Assembly: GCA_948467395.1 (NCBI GenBank)
Contig: CAOKDX010000009.1
Location: 62,001-126,000, forward strand
DNA length: 64,000 nt
DNA from: an uncultured Clostridia bacterium
GTDB lineage: Bacteria > Bacillota > Clostridia > Lachnospirales > Lachnospiraceae
Direction of reading: 5' to 3'
Below are positions 36,681 through 45,839 of this stretch, piece after piece. Position 1 is the stretch's first letter, and each line of letters begins with the position of its first letter. The translations under genes and the position numbers were made by a program. The notes under the pieces were generated by a model that was not told the origin of the DNA, did not search any database, and was given only the letters and a program-made list of their open reading frames with translations.

Positions 36681-37374
36681 GATACAGGATGCATTTGACA
36701 ATATAAAGGCGGATTCCCGGCTGAAGGAGTCGACAAAGCAGTTTTTGTCTGAGAAGCGCAGCGGCCGCGCATGCCGGAGAAACCGGCTGGTATTCCGCAT
36801 CGCACTGGCAGCAGCCTGTGCTGCCCTGTTTCTGTTGATGGGGATGGGGGGATATGCCTGGATTCAGATGCCGGTTTCTTATGTAAGCATTGATGTCAAC
36901 CCATCCATCGAACTGACTCTGAACCGGTTTGACAAGGTTATATCGGCAGCCGCTTACAACGATGAGGGAAAAAGGATTATAGAGAAGTTGTCCCTGCAGG
37001 GGAAAAAATATACGGATGCCATTGACCTTTTAGTGGATAGTGAGGATATGAAGAGCTTTCTGACCGACCAGTCGGAATTTGTTTTTACCGTGGCGGCGGA
37101 CGGCAGCCGGCAGAAGGCCATCCGAACCGGTCTGGAGAGCTGTGCAAGCCGGATAGGATATCGGAGCAGCAGCTTTGGTACGGATCTTTCTCTTGTGGCG
37201 AAGGCACACGAGTATGCGGTGTCGGTGGGCAGGTATTCTGCCTATCTGGAGCTGGCCCGTTATGATGAATCCATAACGGTGGACGACTGCCGTCATATGA
37301 CTATGACGGAGATTCACGGCCTGATTGATGAACATCACCAGGAGGAAGGACATCACGGAGAGGGACATCACTGA
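36670..37374 (+). CDS. RsgI-like membrane anti-sigma protein with His-rich tail
   Basis: A 234-residue protein with a cytoplasmic N-terminal part, one membrane segment (LVFRIALAAACAALFLLMG, about residues 40-60) and an outer part beginning YVSIDVNPSIELTLNRFDKVI, the conserved middle domain of RsgI-type anti-sigma factors. The last 15 residues are rich in His and Glu (HHQEEGHHGEGHH), echoing the lipoprotein two genes upstream. TTG 36670 fits the GGAGGTG at 36658 best; GTG 36661 is the alternative. It overlaps the sigma gene, which supports the pair. The His-rich end may sense a metal. Confidence 0.87.
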   Translation: MANKIQDAFDNIKADSRLKESTKQFLSEKRSGRACRRNRLVFRIALAAACAALFLLMGMGGYAWIQMPVSYVSIDVNPSIELTLNRFDKVISAAAYNDEGKRIIEKLSLQGKKYTDAIDLLVDSEDMKSFLTDQSEFVFTVAADGSRQKAIRTGLESCASRIGYRSSSFGTDLSLVAKAHEYAVSVGRYSAYLELARYDESITVDDCRHMTMTEIHGLIDEHHQEEGHHGEGHH

Positions 37375-37402
37375 GATACTTTATAAATTTTCAGAAAAAA
37401 GG

Positions 37403-37431
37403 TTGACCAATGGTCATTTTTGTGATACACT
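37403..37431 (+). promoter_or_regulatory. Promoter of the MMPL-TetR operon
   Basis: TTGACC (37403-37408) and TACACT (37426-37431) are separated by 17 bases, 68 bases before the transporter start. The -35 lies inside operator 1, so a bound repressor would block polymerase. Confidence 0.65.
37404..37416. promoter_or_regulatory. Palindromic operator 1 (TetR site)
   Basis: TGACCAATGGTCA is a perfect palindrome (TGACCA-n-TGGTCA) covering the -35 element. The same half sites recur 46 bases downstream. The TetR gene at the end of the operon is the obvious candidate ligand. Confidence 0.75.
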
Positions 37432-37449
37432 TGCATACAGTGTAGAAAA

Positions 37450-37462
37450 TGACCATTGGTCA
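37450..37462. promoter_or_regulatory. Palindromic operator 2 (TetR site)
   Basis: TGACCATTGGTCA has the same two half sites as operator 1 and differs only at the central base. It lies just downstream of the expected transcription start. Confidence 0.75.
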
Positions 37463-37498
37463 TACTTTTTCAAGAGATCTGTAAAGGAGGCTGAAGCA

Positions 37499-39577
37499 AT
37501 GGCAATTAAGTTCGGCAAATGGGTTGCCAGACACAAGATTCTTATTATAATATTTGCAGTTGTATTGTTGATACCCGCAGTCATTGGATATGTAAAGACA
37601 CGGATCAACTACGATCTGCTCAGTTATCTTCCGGATTCCCTGGAGACCGTATCCGGTCAGGATACCATGGTGGATAAATTCGGCATGGGGGCGTTTTCCA
37701 TGGTAGTTGTGGAAAATATGGAAAACAAAGAGGTGGCGGAATTAAAAGAGAAATTAAAAGAAGTGGAACATGTGGAGAAGGTCATCTGGTATGATGATGT
37801 GGTAGATATTACATTTCCTGTAGAAATGATTCCCGATAAGCTGAGGGAAGCCCTGTTTCATGGCGACGCCACGATGATGATCGCACTCTTTGACGATACC
37901 ACCTCTGCCGATACTACGATGGATGCCATCGCAGATATGCGCAGGGTAGTGGATAGGCAGGCGTTCATCAGTGGTATGTCCGGCGTCGTTACCGATATTA
38001 AAAACCTGGCGCTGGCGGAGATGCCTGTCTATGTAGCTGTGGCGGCGGGATTGTCCCTGCTTGTCCTGCTGCTGGCCATGGACTCCTTTGTTACTCCCTT
38101 TATTTTCCTGATGGGGATAGGCATTTCCATTGTCTACAATATGGGGAGCAATATTTTCTTTGGCGAGATATCCTATATCACCCAGGCGCTGACAGCAATC
38201 CTGCAGCTTGGTGTCACGATGGATTATTCCATCTTCCTGCTGGAGAGCTATGAGGCGAATAAAGTGAGGTTTGAGGGGGATAAGCAGCGAGCTATGGCAC
38301 ATGCCATATCCAATACATTTAAATCGGTGACCAGCAGTTCCATAACCACCATTGCAGGCTTCGCCGCCCTGTGTTTTATGACCTTTAAGCTGGGCATGGA
38401 TCTGGGAGTGGTGATGGCGAAGGGCGTGATCATCGGCGTGATCGTATGTATTACCCTTCTTCCGGCACTGATCCTGTGCTTTGATAAACTGATAGATAAA
38501 ACCAACCATAAAAATCTGATCCCCAATATGGACAGATTTTCGGAAAAGGTTGTGAAGCTCTGGCCGGTGGCATTGATTTTGTTTGTAGTGCTGATCGGGC
38601 CGGCATATTATGGAAATAAGAACTATGAAATCTATTATAATATTGACTCAGGACTGCCCCAGACGCTGGATTCCGCTGTGGCAAACAATAAGCTTCAGGA
38701 AGAGTTCAATATGAATAATATGCATATCGTCCTTCTGAAAAATGGGCTGTCATCGAAGGATAAGAAGGATATGCAGAAGAAAATGGAAGACGTAAAAGGT
38801 GTGAAATGGGTTCTTGGCATGGATTCCTTTGTGGGCGCTAATTTTCCTGTGGAAATGGTTCCGAAGGAATACCGGGATATGCTCCAGTGTGAGGAATATG
38901 AGCTGCAGTTTATCTGCTCTGATTATAAATCGGCCACAGACGAGGTAAATGCCCAGATCGCCTCCCTCAGCGGCATCGTAAAGGACTACAGTCCGGAATC
39001 CATGGTGATCGGAGAGGCTCCCCTGATGAAGGATCTGCAGGATACGACAGATATTGACCTGGCCAATGTAAATTATGTGTCAGTAATCGCTATCTTCCTG
39101 ATCATCATGCTGACCTTCAAATCCATCAGTATACCGGTGATCCTTGTGACGGTGATTGAATTTGCCATCTTCCTCAATATGTCGGTGCCGTTTTTTACTG
39201 GGGAATCCCTTCCCTTTGTGGCAAGTATCGTTATCGGAACGATCCAGCTGGGAGCCACGGTGGATTATGCCATCCTGATGACAAGCCGGTATCACAAGGA
39301 GAGGACGGAGCGGCGCAAGACGAAGAAGGAGGCCATCGCCATCGCCCACAGGACGTCGGTGAAGTCTATTATGATCAGTGGGATGTGCTTGTTTGCGGCA
39401 ACCTTTGGTGTGACTGTGTCCTCCAGTATTGATATGATCAAGGCGATCTGTACCCTGCTGGCAAGAGGCGCGGTGGTCAGCACCATTATCGTAATTCTTT
39501 TGCTGCCGGCAATGCTGACGGTATTTGATAAAGTAATCTGTAAGACGACATGGGATATGCGTAAGATTGACTATTAA
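37499..39577 (+). CDS. MMPL/RND-family membrane transporter
   Basis: A 692-residue efflux-type transporter with the two-fold MMPL layout: one membrane helix (residues 13-33), a long outer loop, five or six helices (about 195-365), then the same pattern again from about 385. Typical blocks are LTAILQLGVTMDYSIFLLESYE and IGTIQLGATVDYAILMTSRYH, each with the conserved Asp-Tyr in the membrane, and SSITTIAGFAALCFM. ATG 37499 follows AAGGAGG; in-frame codons upstream lie inside the operator region. It is co-transcribed with a secreted repeat protein and a TetR regulator, a pairing also seen in mycobacterial-type and Clostridial lipid or drug exporters. Substrate unknown. Confidence 0.95.
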   Translation: MAIKFGKWVARHKILIIIFAVVLLIPAVIGYVKTRINYDLLSYLPDSLETVSGQDTMVDKFGMGAFSMVVVENMENKEVAELKEKLKEVEHVEKVIWYDDVVDITFPVEMIPDKLREALFHGDATMMIALFDDTTSADTTMDAIADMRRVVDRQAFISGMSGVVTDIKNLALAEMPVYVAVAAGLSLLVLLLAMDSFVTPFIFLMGIGISIVYNMGSNIFFGEISYITQALTAILQLGVTMDYSIFLLESYEANKVRFEGDKQRAMAHAISNTFKSVTSSSITTIAGFAALCFMTFKLGMDLGVVMAKGVIIGVIVCITLLPALILCFDKLIDKTNHKNLIPNMDRFSEKVVKLWPVALILFVVLIGPAYYGNKNYEIYYNIDSGLPQTLDSAVANNKLQEEFNMNNMHIVLLKNGLSSKDKKDMQKKMEDVKGVKWVLGMDSFVGANFPVEMVPKEYRDMLQCEEYELQFICSDYKSATDEVNAQIASLSGIVKDYSPESMVIGEAPLMKDLQDTTDIDLANVNYVSVIAIFLIIMLTFKSISIPVILVTVIEFAIFLNMSVPFFTGESLPFVASIVIGTIQLGATVDYAILMTSRYHKERTERRKTKKEAIAIAHRTSVKSIMISGMCLFAATFGVTVSSSIDMIKAICTLLARGAVVSTIIVILLLPAMLTVFDKVICKTTWDMRKIDY

Positions 39578-39609
39578 TATTGAAATAATAGAGAAAGGAT
39601 GGATTCATT

Positions 39610-41628
39610 ATGAATAAGAAGAATGGGAAAAGAATGGGCAGAACGGTGATCAGCGGGGCGCTGATACTTGGCATGGTTTTGTGTAATACTACTTATACAG
39701 AGGCGAAGAGAGTGAGCAAGCAGGAATCCGTATATGCCACTGCCGGGGCAGACGGGCAGATCACACAGGTTACGGTGGCTGACTGGCTGCAGGATTCCGG
39801 TCTGGCAAAGGGGCCGCTGAAGGACAGCTCCAGCCTGACCGATATCACCAACGTAAAGGGAGACGAGACGCTTTCCCAGTCCGGAAATTCCATGGAATGG
39901 AGTACGGCAGGGAAGGATATCTACTATCAGGGTAAGACCGATAAGAAGCTTCCAGTGAGCGTGGAGATCCGCTATACCCTGGATGGGGAAGAGCTGACAG
40001 CACAGGATATGCTTGGGAAGAGCGGCAGGATGGAGATGCATGTCTCTTATACCAATCACTCCAAACAGGCAAAGAAGATAAACGGTGAGAAGAAAACAAT
40101 CTATACACCCTTTGTGATGGGAACTGGGATGATCCTGCCATCCGAAAATTTTTCAAATATTCAGATCGACCACGGGCGCGTGATCAATGACGGTTCCAAT
40201 AATATCGTGGTAGGGATGGGATTACCTGGTCTTGCAGAGAGTCTGGAACTGGAAAAGGATGCGGCGGACAGGATTCCTCACGAGTTTACGGTGAAAGCGG
40301 ATGTGACGGATTTCTCCATGGGTAATACATTTACTTTCGGAAGTCCCAGCCTGCTGAACGACCTGGATCTGGATGATGTGGAGGATCTCGATGATCTGGA
40401 AGAAAAGCTGGAGGATCTGACGGACGCCACAGATAAATTACTTGACGGCTCCGAGGAATTAATGGATAATATGCATAAATATAACGATAAGATGGGGGAA
40501 TTGAAAAGCTCCATCCACAAGTATAACAAAGAGGGTGTGAAGAAAATTACCGGCGGCATCCGTACGCTGGCGAAGGGCGGTACCCAGCTGGTGAGCGGCG
40601 TCAATGAATATACGGACGGCGTCGTCAGCCTGGCAAAGGGAGCCAAAAGCTATGTGGCGGGGGCAGATAAGATCGCTGCGGGAAATAAAGACCTGTATAC
40701 AGCTGTATCCGGACTTCCGGCGCAGATCAATGCCTTCGATACGGGACTTACCACGTATACGTCAAATGTAGATAAGATGGGATCGAAAGAAAATGTCACT
40801 AAGCTGAAGGCAGGTACGCAGGCGGTATCCGATGGGATTTCCAAAGTAAATGATACGGTAGTGGATCTGCAGGAGCTTCAGGCAAAGGAAAAGCAGCTGG
40901 TAGCCGGGCTGAAGCAGCAGCTAAAGGCAGCCGGAGTGGATACCGACCAGATCGAGGCATTTGCCATGCTGGATCAGATCACAGCGGGTGAGGAGAAGTA
41001 TATTGCCGGGCTGAAGCAGGCCACCGGTACAGACAGTGAGTTGAAAAAGGGAGCCGATTCCGTTTCGGCAGGAGTGGGGACGGTGATGGACGGACTGAGT
41101 ACCCTCTCAAAGAATTCTTCTACCCTGACGAAGGCATCCGGCCAGTTAAAGCAGCAGGTTCCCGTACTGGTATCCAGTATAAAAACATTGAAAGAGGGCG
41201 GAGAGACACTTACCGCCAACGATAAGACACTGACGAAGGGTGCCGATCAGCTTATTAAGGCAAGTAAGACCATGAAGAAGAGTGCCGTCAAGCTGAATAA
41301 GGGAGCGAAAACACTGAATAAGGGCGGTAAGAGCCTGCAGAAATCGACCGATAAGCTGATCCGCGGCATAAACCAGCTGGAGAGCGCCAGCGGCAGACTG
41401 GCCGGCGGTGCGGATGAACTGTCTGATGGAATGTCTGAATTCAGCAAAGAGGGAATCCAGAAACTGAATGATGTGTATGAGGATGATTTCAAAGCACTGC
41501 TGGACCGGGTGAGGGCAGTGGTGGATGCCGGTAAGGAGTATAAGAACTTCAGCGGTATTGGCAAAGGCATGGACGGCGATGTGAAGTTTGTGATTGAGAC
41601 AGAGTCAGTAAGCAAAGAAGATGAGTGA
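39610..41628 (+). CDS. Secreted heptad/undecad-repeat partner of the MMPL transporter (YhgE-like region)
   Basis: A 672-residue protein with a signal peptide (about residues 1-31) and no later membrane segment. Residues 260-640 are long helices with regularly spaced Leu/Gly motifs such as LAKGGTQLVSGVNEYTDGV and KLNKGAKTLNKGGKSLQKS, the kind of X-x-L-x-x-G pattern seen in the extracellular part of YhgE/Pip proteins. It starts 33 bases after the transporter. A periplasm-like adaptor or cell-wall-spanning arm for the MMPL pump is a reasonable inference. The YhgE-like membrane domains themselves are absent. Confidence 0.85.
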   Translation: MNKKNGKRMGRTVISGALILGMVLCNTTYTEAKRVSKQESVYATAGADGQITQVTVADWLQDSGLAKGPLKDSSSLTDITNVKGDETLSQSGNSMEWSTAGKDIYYQGKTDKKLPVSVEIRYTLDGEELTAQDMLGKSGRMEMHVSYTNHSKQAKKINGEKKTIYTPFVMGTGMILPSENFSNIQIDHGRVINDGSNNIVVGMGLPGLAESLELEKDAADRIPHEFTVKADVTDFSMGNTFTFGSPSLLNDLDLDDVEDLDDLEEKLEDLTDATDKLLDGSEELMDNMHKYNDKMGELKSSIHKYNKEGVKKITGGIRTLAKGGTQLVSGVNEYTDGVVSLAKGAKSYVAGADKIAAGNKDLYTAVSGLPAQINAFDTGLTTYTSNVDKMGSKENVTKLKAGTQAVSDGISKVNDTVVDLQELQAKEKQLVAGLKQQLKAAGVDTDQIEAFAMLDQITAGEEKYIAGLKQATGTDSELKKGADSVSAGVGTVMDGLSTLSKNSSTLTKASGQLKQQVPVLVSSIKTLKEGGETLTANDKTLTKGADQLIKASKTMKKSAVKLNKGAKTLNKGGKSLQKSTDKLIRGINQLESASGRLAGGADELSDGMSEFSKEGIQKLNDVYEDDFKALLDRVRAVVDAGKEYKNFSGIGKGMDGDVKFVIETESVSKEDE

Positions 41629-41667
41629 CAAATATTTGTATGCATTTAGAGACCGGGAGGTGAAAAT

Positions 41668-42282
41668 GTGGGAAAGTTAGATGACAAAAAGAAGCAGAAA
41701 AGAGAGTCCCTGCTGGGCGCTGCATTTACACTTTTTACCTCCCAGGGCATCAACGATACCTCCATATCGGATATTGTGAAAAAGGCCAATATGGCGAAGG
41801 GAACCTTTTATCTGTACTTCAAGGATAAGTTTGATATAAGGGATAAGCTCATTGCGTCCAAGGCTACGCAGCTCTTCTTTCATGCCGTACAGGACATGAA
41901 GGAGAAGGGGCTGGCGGAATCCGAATCTGCCACATTGGAGGATGCCATTATATTTATTGCCGATTCCGTAATCAATGCACTGGACGAGGACAAACGGCTT
42001 CTTGGCTTTATCTCGAAGAATCTCAGCTGGGGCGTGTTTCATAATCTTCTGGTAGCCAGCGATGAGGAGAACGGATACAGCTTTTATGAGGGCTATGAGA
42101 TCATGCTGCGGGAGTCGGGGCGCCAGTTTCGGAATCCCGAACTGATGCTCTATATAATTGTAGAACTGATTAATTCTACCTGTCATAATGTGATCCTGAA
42201 TCAGGAACCGGTAACACTTGCAGAACTCAAGCCGGAGTTGTATAATGTCATAAGGGATATCATTCACAGATTTGAGGAATGA
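41668..42282 (+). CDS. TetR-family transcriptional regulator
   Basis: A 204-residue repressor with the N-terminal helix-turn-helix AAFTLFTSQGINDTSISDIVKKANMAKGTFYLYFKDK and an all-helical ligand domain. GTG 41668 follows GGGAGGTG. As the third gene of the MMPL operon it very likely binds the two TGACCA-n-TGGTCA palindromes at the operon promoter and controls its own synthesis. The inducer, perhaps a pump substrate, is unknown. Confidence 0.93.
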   Translation: MGKLDDKKKQKRESLLGAAFTLFTSQGINDTSISDIVKKANMAKGTFYLYFKDKFDIRDKLIASKATQLFFHAVQDMKEKGLAESESATLEDAIIFIADSVINALDEDKRLLGFISKNLSWGVFHNLLVASDEENGYSFYEGYEIMLRESGRQFRNPELMLYIIVELINSTCHNVILNQEPVTLAELKPELYNVIRDIIHRFEE

Positions 42283-42285
42283 ATG

Positions 42286-42313
42286 GAGACCCAGGTCGGG
42301 AGATCTGGGTCTC
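42286..42313 (+). terminator. Candidate terminator after the TetR gene
   Basis: GAGACCCAG (42286-42294) pairs with CTGGGTCTC (42305-42313) around a ten-base loop. Only a short T/A stretch follows, so strength is uncertain. Confidence 0.5.
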
Positions 42314-42366
42314 TTATATCTGACTAAACAGCAGATGTCAACTGACGCTTTAATTGGAGGATTATA

Positions 42367-44103
42367 ATGAGAGAGTTACTGCGTTTTCTAAAGGATTACC
42401 GAAGGGAGAGCATTCTGGCACCGCTTTTCAAGCTGCTGGAGGCCTCCTTTGAATTATTTGTTCCCCTGGTGATGGCGAGGATAATTGACGTGGGTATCGC
42501 GGAGAAGGATTATGGGACGATTGCCTGGATGGGGGCTGTGCTGGCACTGCTTGCCATCATCGGTCTGACGGCATCCCTGACAGCACAATATTTTGCCGCG
42601 AAGGCGGCGGTGGGATTTTCTGCCAGACTGAAACAGGAGCTGTTCCGCCATATTCAGAAATTATCCTTTGGGGATATGGACCAGCTGGGAACCTCCACCC
42701 TGATCACGCGCATGACCAGCGACGCCAATCAGGTGCAGAGCGGCGTCAATTTGGTGCTCCGTCTATTTATGCGTTCACCGTTTATCGTTGTAGGCGCCAT
42801 GATCATGGCATTTACTATTGATGTCAGGGCGGCTCTTGTCTTTGTGGTGGCGATTCCGCTGTTATGTATTGTTGTTTTTGGTGTAATGCTGGCCAGCATT
42901 CCATTATATAAGAAGGTGCAGGCGGCGCTGGACCGGATTCTGGGCAGGACCCGGGAGAATCTGACGGGGGCAAGAGTGCTCCGGGCCTTTCATAAACAGC
43001 AGGAAGAGAGCGAACAGTTTACCGCTGAAAATGATACGCTGAACCATGTGCAGATGGTGGTGGGCCGGATCGCGGCGCTAATGAATCCGGTGACATATAT
43101 TATAATCAATGGGGCCATCATTGCCCTGATCTGGATTGGGGCCGTTCATGTGGACAACGGGGTGCTGACGCAGGGCGAGGTAGTGGCGCTTGTGAACTAT
43201 ATGTCGCAGATTCTGGTGGAACTGGTGAAACTGGCGAATCTCATTGTCACTGTAAATAAAGCAGTGGCGTGTGGAAACCGGATCCAGGAGATCTTTGACC
43301 GGGAACCGGGACTGGCAGAAGCCCCGGCGGCCGAAAATACCCGGCGCGCATATGGCGAGACGGAGGATTCTGTCGTATTTGACCATGTGAATCTGGTCTA
43401 TCCGGGGGCATCCGATAATTCCCTGACAGATATTGACTTCTCAGTCAGACGGGGGGAGACCATCGGGATTATCGGCGGCACAGGTTCAGGGAAAACCTCG
43501 CTGGTGCATCTGATTCCCCGTTTTTATGACATCTCTGACGGGCATCTGAGGATAGACGGCGTAGAGGCGAAGGAGTATTCCCTGAAGGAGCTGCGTGCCA
43601 AGGTGGGAATCGTAATGCAGAAATCTGTTCTCTTTCAGGGGACGATCCGGTCCAATCTTTTGTGGGGAAAGCCGGAGGCGACGGAGGAGGAATTGTGGCA
43701 GGCCCTCCGGGTGGCCCAGGCGGAGGAGGTTGTCAGGAAAAAGAAGGCGGGACTGGACGAACCGGTGGAACAGGAGGGACGGAACTTCTCCGGCGGGCAG
43801 AGACAGCGCCTTGCCATTGCCCGGGCACTGGTACGGCATCCGGAAATTCTCATTCTGGATGACAGCGCATCGGCCCTTGATTATGCCACCGACGCGGCGC
43901 TGAGGAGGGCAATCCGGGAAGAACTGACCGATATGACGCTGTTTATCGTATCCCAGCGGGCGGCTTCAGTGAGAAATGCCGACCGTATCGTAGTGCTGGA
44001 TGACGGCGGGGTCGTGGGGCTGGGCAGCCACGAAACACTGATGGACAGCTGCGGGGTATACCGGGAGATTTATGAGAGCCAGTACGGAAAGGGGGCGCGC
44101 TAG
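42367..44103 (+). CDS. ABC exporter subunit with degenerate ATP site
   Basis: A 578-residue half exporter: six membrane helices (residues about 15-310) then an ATPase domain with Walker A GGTGSGKTS, NFSGGQRQRLAIARAL and a Walker B reading LILDDSASALD. The catalytic Glu after Walker B is replaced by Asp, and the H-loop His is replaced by Gln (VSQRAAS). These changes are usual in one half of heterodimeric exporters such as TM287/288 and LmrCD. The partner gene starts right after the TAG. GGAGG precedes ATG 42367. Likely exports drugs, peptides or lipids; the substrate cannot be read from sequence. Confidence 0.96.
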   Translation: MRELLRFLKDYRRESILAPLFKLLEASFELFVPLVMARIIDVGIAEKDYGTIAWMGAVLALLAIIGLTASLTAQYFAAKAAVGFSARLKQELFRHIQKLSFGDMDQLGTSTLITRMTSDANQVQSGVNLVLRLFMRSPFIVVGAMIMAFTIDVRAALVFVVAIPLLCIVVFGVMLASIPLYKKVQAALDRILGRTRENLTGARVLRAFHKQQEESEQFTAENDTLNHVQMVVGRIAALMNPVTYIIINGAIIALIWIGAVHVDNGVLTQGEVVALVNYMSQILVELVKLANLIVTVNKAVACGNRIQEIFDREPGLAEAPAAENTRRAYGETEDSVVFDHVNLVYPGASDNSLTDIDFSVRRGETIGIIGGTGSGKTSLVHLIPRFYDISDGHLRIDGVEAKEYSLKELRAKVGIVMQKSVLFQGTIRSNLLWGKPEATEEELWQALRVAQAEEVVRKKKAGLDEPVEQEGRNFSGGQRQRLAIARALVRHPEILILDDSASALDYATDAALRRAIREELTDMTLFIVSQRAASVRNADRIVVLDDGGVVGLGSHETLMDSCGVYREIYESQYGKGAR

Positions 44104-45837
44104 ATGACACAGAAAGAGACGATCCATAAGGTGCTGCAGTATATACGCCGTTACTGGGTATATCTGATCCTGTCACTGTTGCTGGCGGTGGTGACGGTGG
44201 CACTCACTCTGTATATTCCTATCCTTACAGGGGATGCCGTTGATCATATTGCCGGCAGGGGCGCCGTAGACTTCGGTGCGGTTCTCAATATCTGCAAAAA
44301 GATTGCCCTTTCTGTTGCCCTGACCATGGCGGCGCAGTGGGTAATGAATGTGTGCAATAATAAGATCACCTATGGCGTGGTACGGGATATTCGGGAGGAC
44401 GCCTTCCGGCGTATCCAGAGGCTGCCTCTCAGCTATATAGACAGTCACTCGTATGGCGAGGTGGTGAGCCGTGTCATTGCCGACGCAGATCAGTTTGCCG
44501 ACGGGCTTCTGATGGGCTTTACCCAGCTTTTTACAGGAATCATCACTATATTGGGGACACTGGGATTTATGATCAGCGTCAGCGTGCCAATTACCATAGT
44601 GGTTGTGGTGATTACACCGGTGTCGCTGTTTGTGGCAAGCTTTATTGCTAAGAGGACTTACCAGATGTTCCGGCTGCAGTCTGAGACAAGGGGGGAACAG
44701 ACTGCCCTTATTGAGGAAATGGTGGGCAACCAGAAGGTAGTCCAGGCCTTTGGCCACGAGGAAGAGACTATGGAGCAGTTTGATGAGATCAATGAGAGAC
44801 TGCGGGACTGTTCCCTGAAGGGAACGTTTTTCTCCTCCATAACAAATCCCGCTACCCGTTTTGTCAACAGCCTTGTCTATGCTGCTGTGGGGATTTTCGG
44901 TGCGGTCTATGCTGTGCGGGGAGGAATCTCCGTGGGGCAGCTCTCCTGCTTTCTCAGCTATGCCAATCAGTACACGAAGCCATTTAATGAGATCTCCGGT
45001 GTCGTGACGGAGCTCCAGAATGCCATTGCCTGCGCGGGACGGGTGCTGGAGCTGATCGCGCAGGAGACGGAGCCGGAAGAGCCGGAGGATGCAGTGATTC
45101 TGGAACATTCGGACGGGAGGGTAGACATTGAAAATGTCTATTTTTCTTATGAACCGGATCAGAAGCTGATAGAGGACTTCAACTTACATGTGAAAAAGGG
45201 ACAGCGGGTGGCTGTCGTAGGGCCGACGGGCTGCGGAAAGACGACGCTGATCAATCTTCTGATGCGTTTCTATGATGTCAGCAGCGGCAGTATCCGGGTG
45301 TCGGGCAGGGATATACGCAGGATCACCAGAGAGAGCCTGCGCAGTAATTATGGCATGGTGCTTCAGGAGACCTGGCTGAAGCGGGGTACGATCCGGGAAA
45401 ATATTGCCATGGGGCGTCCGGACGCCACAGTGGATGAGGTAATACGGGCGGCGAAGGCCAGTCATGCACACAGTTTTGTCAAACGTCTGCCACAGGGATA
45501 TGATACGGTGATCGGCGAGGATGGGGGAAATCTGTCAGCGGGGCAGAAGCAGCTTTTGTGCATTGCCAGAGTTATGCTGTGTCTGCCGCCGGTGCTTATA
45601 TTGGATGAAGCTACTTCTTCCATTGATACCCGTACCGAGATGAGAATCCAGCAGGCATTTGGGCGCATGATGGAAGGGCGTACCAGCTTTATCGTGGCAC
45701 ACCGCCTTTCTACGATACAGGAGGCGGATGTGATCCTTGTAATGAAAGACGGACGCGTCATGGAACAGGGCAGTCACGAGGAGCTGCTGGCACAGGGTGG
45801 ATTTTACAAAAATCTTTTTGAGGCGCAGTGGAGTTGA
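44104..45837 (+). CDS. ABC exporter subunit with canonical ATP site
   Basis: A 577-residue half exporter and partner of the preceding gene. Six membrane helices are followed by an ATPase domain with GPTGCGKTT, the Q-loop MVLQETWL, the signature NLSAGQKQLLCIAR, a complete Walker B LILDEATSSID and H-loop VAHRLSTI. The signature has Ala in place of Gly (LSAGQ), common in consensus-site partners. Its ATG follows the previous stop without a gap. Together the pair makes one consensus and one degenerate ATP site. Confidence 0.97.
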   Translation: MTQKETIHKVLQYIRRYWVYLILSLLLAVVTVALTLYIPILTGDAVDHIAGRGAVDFGAVLNICKKIALSVALTMAAQWVMNVCNNKITYGVVRDIREDAFRRIQRLPLSYIDSHSYGEVVSRVIADADQFADGLLMGFTQLFTGIITILGTLGFMISVSVPITIVVVVITPVSLFVASFIAKRTYQMFRLQSETRGEQTALIEEMVGNQKVVQAFGHEEETMEQFDEINERLRDCSLKGTFFSSITNPATRFVNSLVYAAVGIFGAVYAVRGGISVGQLSCFLSYANQYTKPFNEISGVVTELQNAIACAGRVLELIAQETEPEEPEDAVILEHSDGRVDIENVYFSYEPDQKLIEDFNLHVKKGQRVAVVGPTGCGKTTLINLLMRFYDVSSGSIRVSGRDIRRITRESLRSNYGMVLQETWLKRGTIRENIAMGRPDATVDEVIRAAKASHAHSFVKRLPQGYDTVIGEDGGNLSAGQKQLLCIARVMLCLPPVLILDEATSSIDTRTEMRIQQAFGRMMEGRTSFIVAHRLSTIQEADVILVMKDGRVMEQGSHEELLAQGGFYKNLFEAQWS

Positions 45838-45839
45838 TT

